Shown here: in pieces, positions 57,766 to 64,000 of the stretch
How positions within the stretch are numbered: the first letter of the stretch is position 1
Layout of the letters: the number at the start of each line of letters is the position of its first letter
Origin: CAVXXD01 sp963765625
Lineage (GTDB): Bacteria; Actinomycetota; Geothermincolia; Geothermincolales; Geothermincolaceae
DNA: 64,000 nt
Reading direction: 5' to 3'
Assembly (NCBI GenBank): GCA_963765625.1
Contig: CAVXXD010000010.1
Span: forward strand, 124,001-188,000
Translations under genes and position numbers: made by a program
The notes under the pieces: generated by a model
Database searches by the model: none
Seen by the model: the letters and a program-made list of their open reading frames with translations, nothing else
Told to the model about the DNA's origin: nothing

Positions 57766-57917
57766 GTATCACCGTTCCCGTTCGGTTCCGACGCTCGAGA
57801 CACGCAAATTATACCACCCCGGTGGTGACCGTTCCCGGGCCTTGTTCTACCTCCGGCTCCCGGCCCGGCACCCGTGCCAGGGGATGACCCACCGTGATAA
57901 GATGCGCCGTAAGCCTG

Positions 57918-57923
57918 TATAAT
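57918..57923 (+). promoter_or_regulatory. Candidate -10 element before the methyltransferase gene
   Basis: Perfect TATAAT 36 nt before the ATG at 57960. No good -35 is visible at the expected distance, so confidence is limited. It lies in the 194-bp divergent gap after 57765, which otherwise holds nothing recognisable. Confidence 0.4.
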
Positions 57924-57959
57924 GTTTCAGAAAACACCCGGTCAGAGCATGGCGAGGAG

Positions 57960-58790
57960 ATGCCGTCATTGGGATTTAAGGAAAACGAACTGCCCGAGTT
58001 GTACAGGGTCTTTCTCGAACTGGGCGGCCTGGAAGCGGTCCCCGAGGAGGTCTATCGGCCCTACCGCTTGAAGTACTTCAGCCGGATCGAGGCCGTGGTC
58101 TCACTTATCGGGAAGGAGTTCCCGGACCCCGCCGGGGTCAGGATCGGGGATTTCGGCAGCGGCCGGGGTATGATCACGCGGGTGCTCGCCGGGCGTGGTT
58201 ACGACATGCTGGCCATCGATACGGACCAGGGCCGCATGGAGTCCCTGCGGTCGTCCGCGGCCGGGACGGGTATCGAATGCATCAAGGCGAACATCGAAGA
58301 CCTGGACTATCCGGAAGGCTCCCTCGACGCGGCACTCTCGGTCGAACTGGTGGAGCACTGCGCCTACCCCGAAGAGATCATCCGCAAGGTGTTGCGCTAC
58401 GTCAAACCGGGGGGCATCCTGGTGATAACCACCCCCAACGGCTCCCGCCTGGGCGCCCGCCTGCTTCTCCGTCTTCCCTCCCTGAACAGGGTACGCGGGA
58501 TGAAGAGCCGTCAATCGCTGGAGGCGCGGCAGTTCGACACCGACGACCACGTGCTCCGGATCAAGCTACGCGAACTCGAATGGCTGGTCCCGGCCGACGG
58601 AGAGATGGCCGATCGCGGTTATTTCGGGGTGTCGGGCGTACTCTTCAACCGGTTGACCTACTACCCCCTGAGGCTGCTGCCCATCAGGTGGGTCATCTCC
58701 CTGACCCGGGCCCTGCCCCGCATCCCCCTGCTCAACACCAAGACGGCGAGCAAGGTGTATCTGGTGATCAGGAAACGCCGTCAGGCCTGA
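57960..58790 (+). CDS. SAM-dependent methyltransferase
   Basis: 276 residues from ATG 57960 (MPSLGFKENELPELY; GGCGAGGAG directly precedes it, a tight spacing). VRIGDFGSGRGMITRVLAGRGYD is motif I, AIDTDQGRME binds SAM, and LSVELVEHCAYPEEIIRKVL with VKPGGILVITTPNG completes the class I fold (methyltransferase type 11/23). The basic C-terminus (KVYLVIRKRRQA) may associate with the membrane. The substrate is likely a glycan or lipid of the locus. Confidence 0.84.
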   Translation: MPSLGFKENELPELYRVFLELGGLEAVPEEVYRPYRLKYFSRIEAVVSLIGKEFPDPAGVRIGDFGSGRGMITRVLAGRGYDMLAIDTDQGRMESLRSSAAGTGIECIKANIEDLDYPEGSLDAALSVELVEHCAYPEEIIRKVLRYVKPGGILVITTPNGSRLGARLLLRLPSLNRVRGMKSRQSLEARQFDTDDHVLRIKLRELEWLVPADGEMADRGYFGVSGVLFNRLTYYPLRLLPIRWVISLTRALPRIPLLNTKTASKVYLVIRKRRQA

Positions 58791-58817
58791 GAAGAAGAAA
58801 GACCAGGCCCGCCTCTC

Positions 58818-59751
58818 TCAGAATCCCCGCCCCCCGCTCCCCGGGAAAGCCGAAGCGAAGCCCGCCCCGAAGAACAATGCCCCCAGGGCCAGGATGGGCA
58901 GCATGGCCAGCATGCGGGGGACGGGCAGCTCGCGATGGGCCAGGGCCCGCCCCGCCACCCGCACCAGGCGCACCGGACCCGCTCCCGCCACCAGCAGGGC
59001 GGTCTTGCAGCGGTTCCCGCGCCACGACGAATAAGGCTGGTTGCCCGAGAGGAAATTGACGGCCATGCCGCGCCCCAGCCGGTACTGGTTGCGGAGGAAA
59101 TCCCGCGCCCCGGTGCGGTTGTGATGAAAGACGAAGGCGCCGGGGATGAAGGCGATCTCTTTTCCCGCGTCCAGGAGGCGCCGTCCCAGGGCCACGTCGG
59201 AACCCTTTTCCATGCCCGGCTCGAACCCGCCAGCCGTGAGATAATCCTCCCGCCACAGGGCCATGTTACAGGTGGGAACGAAACGCTCCCGCCTGGACGG
59301 GTTGCGGGGGGTGAACACGTTGAACTCGCTCAGGTATTCCGCCGTCCCGAAAGGGCTGGCGGGCGTACCGTTCTCCACGCCCCCGCCGCAGGCGGCACAT
59401 CCACTCTTCTCCAGGCCGTCCAGCAGCCGGTCCAGCCATCCCGGGCCGGCGGTACAGTCACAGTCGGTGAAGACGACGACCTCTCCTCGCGGAAGAACGG
59501 ACCCCCAGGTCGCGCGCCGCGCCTGGATAGAGCCGCTGTTCGTGGTGGAGGAGGTGGAGCCGGGGGTCGGCGAGAAGGCTCCCGAGCGCCGGCGATATGT
59601 CCCCGGGAGAGCTGTCCACCACCCACAGGTCGAAATCCCGGGCGGCGGCCGGCCGCAGGATGGATTCCAGACAACGGAACAGTTCGTCCCCGGGCAGGTA
59701 GGATGGGATGATAACGCTTACCGCGGGAGAGCTGTCAGGCATAGCAGGCAA
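58818..59751 (-). CDS. Family 2 glycosyltransferase with C-terminal membrane segments (one frameshift)
   Basis: Begins VSVIIPSYLPGDELFRCLESI and WVVDSSPGD; an extra A near 59490 breaks the frame after DLGVRSS, and dropping it gives EVVVFTDCDCTAGPGWLDRL (DCD metal motif). Then FVPTCNMALWREDYLTAGGFEPGM and DVALGRRLLDAGKE, ending in two hydrophobic segments (MLAMLPILALGALFFGAGF). Typical of membrane-associated GT2 enzymes. It overlaps the upstream GT4 gene by 17 nt. Confidence 0.8.
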
Positions 59752-60801
59752 GTTGATCCACGATGCCCCGCGCCAGGCAGTCGTGGTCGCCGCCCCGTAC
59801 CAGGGTCACCTCGTCGCACTCCGGCATCTCCACGCAGTCGGTGGCGATTACCTGGCAGCCCAGGGAAAGGGCCAGGGAGGCTGAGCCGGAAGCGGCGTGC
59901 ATTTCTTTAAAGGGAAAGACCACCAGGTCCGAAGCGCGCAGGCAGGTGACCAGTTCCTCGAAGGGAAGGAAGGTCGTCTTGAGAATAAGGTTGGGGGCCA
60001 GCTGCCGCTCACGGATGATGCTGTCGTATTTTTCCCATGACTCCCAGTTCTGGCCGGCGACGATCAGGCAGGTATCGGGCATCTCCCTGCGCACCTGGTC
60101 AAAGGCGAGCAGCAGGTCGTCCAGCCCCTTGTATTCCCTGATGTTGCCGAAAAAGCAGAGGACCCTCTGGTCGTCGGAGAAGCCCATGATGGAACGGGCC
60201 GTCTCCCGGTCGATGTGATCACTACTGTCATAGCTTCCGTTGCCGTTAAGGTCGGGGTGGCTGGATGACCTCGATACGCGAAGGGTCCCACCCCTGTTCG
60301 GCCAGTTCGTCCCGGTTGCGCTGGGTGTGCACCAGCAGGGTCTGGCCCAGATGCAGCACCAGAGAGTTGAGGAACTCTTTTACGCGTCCACTGCTCGTGC
60401 GGCCGGACGTTGTGCACCGTCACGAACACCTGCTTGCCCCGCAGGCGCGCCAGTGTCAGTACCACCAGGTAGATGGGCGCCAGCGGGTAGGACCACCACT
60501 GGGCATACACGGTATCTCCCCGCATGGTCATGCCGGCACGGAGCCAGGTAAAGGGGTTGAACCAGCTGAGCTCGTTACGTATGCGCAAGCGGGGGTGGTC
60601 CAGGTTGACCGGGTAGAGGTCTTCACAGCGAGTGCCCCCGGGATAGAGGCGCTCCGGGTAGAGGTTGCGGAACCCCATGAACTCGACTTCCGACTTCTCC
60701 GCCAATTCCAGGGCAAACTCCGCGCAGTAAGGGCTGATGCCTTTCAGGGGGGGCAAAGTCCCTATGACCGTCACGACATCCTTCTGCGCAGCACGCGCCA
60801 T
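59735..60801 (-). CDS. Family 4 glycosyltransferase (two frameshifts)
   Basis: VVTVIGTLPPLKGISPYCAEF and the HNVRPHEQW loop in the acceptor domain; dropping an A near 60388 gives RVKEFLNSLVLHLGQTLLVHT, and a C near 60243 joins RIEVIQPP to DLNGNGSYDSSDHIDRE. The donor domain has VLCFFGNIREYKGLDDLLLAF and VVFPFKEMHAASGSASLALSLG, the usual GT4 donor site. Retaining enzyme, sugar unknown. Confidence 0.78.
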
Positions 60802-60929
60802 GATTCCTCCACTTGCTCACACGCCTCCGAGGGCGGCTTGGTTGGATTCCCTCGGAAAATTGTACCATATCAAGGGATATCTACCTTATATGGCTGGAGT
60901 TTAAACCTCTGGGTGATACTTATCGAAGT

Positions 60930-61721
60930 TTATTTCAGCCTCATGCATTCCTTGAAGAATGGCAGAGCGGCATGGTTCATGTGGACGGCATCGCCCCGGT
61001 AGGCCTCGGCTATCTGGCCGTTTTCGTCCACGACCCTGGAATAGATGTCGATGTAGCGGTACCCGTGATCCTCACAGTAATCTTTCAGCCTCTGGTTGAA
61101 GATCCGGCTGATCTCGCTCCTGATATCACGCGGGGCATAGTAGGCTATGCTGGAACTCGCGTCGACGGCGATCTCCTGCCTGGAGGAGGGCGGGATGCCG
61201 TGGACGTAGAAGTCGACACCCATCCCGGACAGACGTTCGAGCACCGCTCCGTACTTCTCTATGGTCTTGTCGATGAAGTACGAGTACGGCAGGCTGGCTT
61301 GATGCTTCATGTACTGGTTATAGACATGCATCCGCGCGTCTATCTCCCCGAAGACCATCAGCACCGAATCTCTCTCTCGGTTGACCACCTTCAATACATT
61401 GAACAGCTTGTCGTGAGATCCGGTGGTACTCCGGCTGTTCCCCAGGTTGTAAGCCGTGGCGGGGCCCAGGGCGAAGACGACGAAGGGTCTCTCCCATCGG
61501 AATATCTGCGTGTGGCTGTCACCGATGACGAAGATGACCCGCCGGCGCAACACCCGGGAGACGAAGAACGCCTGGGCGTAGTTTACCCACCAGGCGCAGC
61601 GGCGCACGGTCTTCTTGGGAAGGGTCTCGGCCAGGGAGAAGCCGATGAATCTCTTGACGTCCGCGGATTTACGGGCCAGTCGCCCTGCCATGTTCACCTC
61701 TCCGTCTCGTTCACGCTGCAT
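60930..61721 (-). CDS. SGNH/GDSL-type hydrolase-like protein
   Basis: 263 residues from ATG 61721, chosen because TAGAAT (61730-61735) lies 8 nt upstream, matching the leaderless pattern; ATG 61691 with AGGTG is the alternative. VIFVIGDSHTQIF supplies the GDS(x) block I serine, and GDAVHMNHAAL the D-x-x-H block V; FGEIDARMH resembles block III. Members esterify or de-esterify surface glycans. No signal peptide, so it is probably cytosolic or peripheral. Confidence 0.7.
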   Translation of the reverse strand: MQRERDGEVNMAGRLARKSADVKRFIGFSLAETLPKKTVRRCAWWVNYAQAFFVSRVLRRRVIFVIGDSHTQIFRWERPFVVFALGPATAYNLGNSRSTTGSHDKLFNVLKVVNRERDSVLMVFGEIDARMHVYNQYMKHQASLPYSYFIDKTIEKYGAVLERLSGMGVDFYVHGIPPSSRQEIAVDASSSIAYYAPRDIRSEISRIFNQRLKDYCEDHGYRYIDIYSRVVDENGQIAEAYRGDAVHMNHAALPFFKECMRLK

Positions 61722-61775
61722 GCTTCGATATTCTACCACTATCCAGCATCCGGTCTTAATCCGTCCGGGCGCCGT

Positions 61776-61831
61776 TATAATAAGATATGTTCGAGCCAAA
61801 GATCGACAAATGCCCGGGAGCCGCCATATGA
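61776..61831 (+). promoter_or_regulatory. Leaderless promoter and possible 14-codon upstream ORF
   Basis: TATAAT (61776-61781) is followed 5 nt later by an ATG (61787) that opens MFEPKIDKCPGAAI and stops at TGA 61829-61831, overlapping the glycosyltransferase ATG (61828) as ATGA. If translated, the leader peptide would couple initiation of the main gene. The -35 is weak. Confidence 0.4.
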
Positions 61832-62955
61832 ACGGGATCGACGTGAACTGGATAAACGGGGTGCGCCGCCTGCGCCAGACCAGCATGGAAAAGTACTTCC
61901 AGGAGCTGGACCGAGCCGTGCGCGGGTTGGCGCCTGACGACGTGCGCATCCGGGTGGACGAGATGGAAGGAGTCCCCCTTCCCGCCCTGCAGGGCCTGGT
62001 TAACCGCTATCTTGTTTACAGCTTGAAACATTTGCGGGTAAAACCGGGCTTCTACCACGCTCTGGACCACGCCAACGCCCCTATCATCTCCCTGCTTCCC
62101 GCCGGCAGCATCCGGCTGCTGACCGTCCACGACATCGAGCAGTTGAAGACCCCACGCCGCCAGGTACGCGACTTGCCCTTCAAGCTCTTCGGCCGGCGGG
62201 GCATCATGGCCACCGACCGGCTGGTGACGGTCTCCTGTTCCACCCGCGACGAGGTGGTGGAGTGGACCGGCTATCCCCGGGAGCGCATCCGGGTCATCCA
62301 TAACGGCATAGACCACTCCATCTACCGGCCGGCAGCCGGCCCCTCAACGACGCCCCCTGAAAGCGGCGGAGGCAGCTCTTACATCCTCTACGTGGGCTCG
62401 GAGAAGCCGCGCAAGAACATCGGCGGCCTGCTCGAAGTACTGGGCCATCTCGCGGGTGAAGACATCAGGCTGATAAAGGCCGGGAGGCCCGGGGGCGACA
62501 ACAACCGGCTCCGCACCCTGGAGCAGGCACGGCGCCTGGGGGTGGAGGGCTCCCTGGAGTTCACCGGGCACGTGAGCGAGGAAAAACTGGCGGACCTCTA
62601 CCGGGGCGCCCTGGCCATGATCATGCCCAGCTCCTATGAAGGCTTCGGAATCCCGCTGATAGAGGCGATGGCCTGCGGCTGCCCGGTGATCTGTTCGGAC
62701 ATACCCCCCTTCCGCGAAGTCGGTGGAGAGGCCGTGCTGCGCTTCGCGCCCTCGGACGCCGCCGGCATGGCCGGGGCGGTGCGCCGCCTGGCCGGCGACG
62801 GAGAATACCGCGCTCGCCGGGTGAAAGCCGGGATCGAACGGGCTTCTTTTTTCAGCTGGGAGAGATGCGCCCGGGAGCACCTGGAGCTCTACCGGGAGAT
62901 GGCCGAAGGATGGCGCCCGCGCCCACCTAGAAAGAAGGCTGCAGCTGGTTCATGA
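61828..62955 (+). CDS. Family 4 glycosyltransferase
   Basis: 375 residues from ATG 61828 (ATG 61810 in the same frame is possible). YHALDHANAPIISLLP, LTVHDIEQLK and VTVSCSTRDEVVEWTGYP in the acceptor domain; YILYVGSEKPRKNIGGLLEVL at the domain junction; MPSSYEGFGIPLIEAMACGCPVI with PPFREVGGEA is the classical GT4 E(x7)E donor site, close to mannosyltransferases such as WbaZ/MtfB types. Its 3' end overlaps the convergent glycosidase gene by 29 nt. Confidence 0.9.
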   Translation: MNGIDVNWINGVRRLRQTSMEKYFQELDRAVRGLAPDDVRIRVDEMEGVPLPALQGLVNRYLVYSLKHLRVKPGFYHALDHANAPIISLLPAGSIRLLTVHDIEQLKTPRRQVRDLPFKLFGRRGIMATDRLVTVSCSTRDEVVEWTGYPRERIRVIHNGIDHSIYRPAAGPSTTPPESGGGSSYILYVGSEKPRKNIGGLLEVLGHLAGEDIRLIKAGRPGGDNNRLRTLEQARRLGVEGSLEFTGHVSEEKLADLYRGALAMIMPSSYEGFGIPLIEAMACGCPVICSDIPPFREVGGEAVLRFAPSDAAGMAGAVRRLAGDGEYRARRVKAGIERASFFSWERCAREHLELYREMAEGWRPRPPRKKAAAGS

Positions 62956-64000
62956 GGTCGAAGGTCCGCATCCAGCCGCGGAACTGGTACCAGGCCGGCA
63001 TGGGATTGCCCTGGTAGTCGAAGAGCCCGTAATAGAGCCCCTCGTAGTCGTTGCCGGGCGGGTCGTCCAGGTCCTGGTATACCCAGATCTTCCGGCAACC
63101 GGCCGACACCAGCGAGCCGATGCCCTTGCAGCCGATGGCGTCGCACTGGATTTCGGGGGTAGAAGGTAGCGGGGTCGTTGTCGGAGGCGTGCGGCCAGCC
63201 GATCTCGGTGACGCAGATCCCCTTGTCGATCCCCTTGGACTCCAGTAGGTCCTCCATCAGGTCGTAGGCGTAACCCCACTGGTCGGGCTGGTAGTAGGGG
63301 TGCAGGTTGAAGGCGTCGCAATAGTCCTGCATGCGATGCTCGTCGTCGGTCATCAGGTCCATCAGCCACAATCCATTGTCCGGCACCCCGCTCACGTCGC
63401 AGTTCATGGCCCCGGAGATTACCATGGCTGAGGGATCGAGGCTCTTGATCTCGCTGTAGGCCATCTCGAGCATCGGGATATAGTCCGTCTCCACCTGACC
63501 CCCGAAATGGTAAGAGCCGTACTTTTCAAAAGCAGCCGAGTCACGGTCCCATCCGGGCTCGTTGAGGATCTCGTAATAACCGGCAACTTCACCGTAACGT
63601 TGTACGACCGCATCGACCAGCCGGCGCCAGTCCTCCGAATCCACTGGAGGGGCGCGATGGGCCTGCCTGCCATAAAAAGAATCGCGGGCCCAGATAGGGA
63701 TGGGGACGTTGATCAGGAGGAGCAGGTCGTCGATGCCGTTGGCCTGCAAGGCTTTCACCTGGGCATCGATGCCACTCCAGTCGTAGGCCCCCTTTGTTGC
63801 CTCCACCCTGTCCCAGCGCAGTTCGATCTTGGGGTGGCGGAGATACTCCCACTCGGATTGAGGGACCCGGCCGAAGAAGTCCCCCGCGTAATCGTGGCTG
63901 AAGAGTCCCAGCACGGAACGCTCGCTCTCGGGTGGCAGCTGTGCGGGTGTCCACCTGCGCCGCCGTCGCGGGCTTGACGGGTCAGCCGCTGCCGCACGCA
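62927..64000 (-). CDS. Clan GH-A glycoside hydrolase (partial at 5' end, one frameshift)
   Basis: The frame is open to the window edge. The (beta/alpha)8-type enzyme shows the acid/base Glu in YYEILNEPGWD and the nucleophile Glu in ICVTEIGWPH, the spacing of GH5/GH39-like clan GH-A enzymes. DYAGDFFGRVPQSEWEYL and IELRWDRVEATKG begin the barrel. An extra C near 63158 breaks the frame after NDPATFYP; dropping it gives EIQCDAIGCKGIGSLVSAG and the end TFDLMNQLQPSF. It may trim or remodel the glycan; the localisation signal lies outside the window. Confidence 0.78.

Overview
The window is a GC-rich (roughly 60-65% by eye) bacterial chromosome segment. A monoderm lineage is suggested by the housekeeping order comF - raiA-type RNA - hpf - HD-domain genes - secA - prfB - transketolase - ftsE - ftsX - ctpA. 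Strong -10 boxes lie only 7-8 nt before several start codons (leaderless mRNAs), and a glycyl radical enzyme operon implies anaerobic metabolism. A deep-branching anaerobic Actinomycetota is my best guess, at moderate to low confidence, because nothing here is phylogenetically decisive. No rRNA, tRNA, CRISPR array or insertion sequence was seen.

Region 1 (1-24.9 kb), housekeeping, almost all on the minus strand: a partial lipoprotein; a three-gene operon of glycyl radical enzyme, its radical-SAM activase and a flavin-reductase-like split-barrel protein; CtpA protease; FtsX and FtsE; a split transketolase; a PHP phosphoesterase; RF2 with its programmed +1 frameshift; an acyl-CoA synthetase (plus strand); SecA; two tandem membrane HD-domain proteins; long-form hibernation factor HPF preceded by a structured RNA; ComF; a sugar nucleotidyltransferase; MtnA; and AhcY. 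Three copies of a long palindromic repeat, present nowhere else in the window, sit at 274-366, 4617-4705 and 13469-13565.

Region 2 (25-41 kb), polysaccharide genes: an acyltransferase; then a lower-GC island (26.2-36.1 kb) with glycosyltransferases, a flippase and a GT-C-like membrane enzyme; then GC-rich genes for a GDP-mannose-type 6-deoxysugar (nucleotidyltransferase plus two SDR enzymes) and a polyprenyl-phosphate-type glycosyltransferase.

Region 3 (40.2-64 kb), a second polysaccharide locus: GT2, GDP-fucose-synthase-like SDR, a glycosyltransferase, DegT aminotransferase, hexapeptide acyltransferase, methyltransferases, an asparagine-synthetase-like enzyme lacking its catalytic Cys2, a second flippase, more glycosyltransferases, a BNR-type beta-propeller protein, a GT-C-like protein, an SGNH-like protein and a clan GH-A glycosidase cut by the window edge. 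The two loci carry paralogous flippases, GT2 pairs, nucleotidyltransferases and SDRs, as if two surface-glycan assembly lines stood side by side.

Many genes (ftsX, secA, comF, and most between 41.1 and 47.7 kb) are split by single-base indels, nearly all one-base insertions, with no nonsense mutations. I treat them as one gene each and suspect sequence error, but the bias and clustering are reported as a finding. For these genes the coordinates span the whole reconstructed gene.
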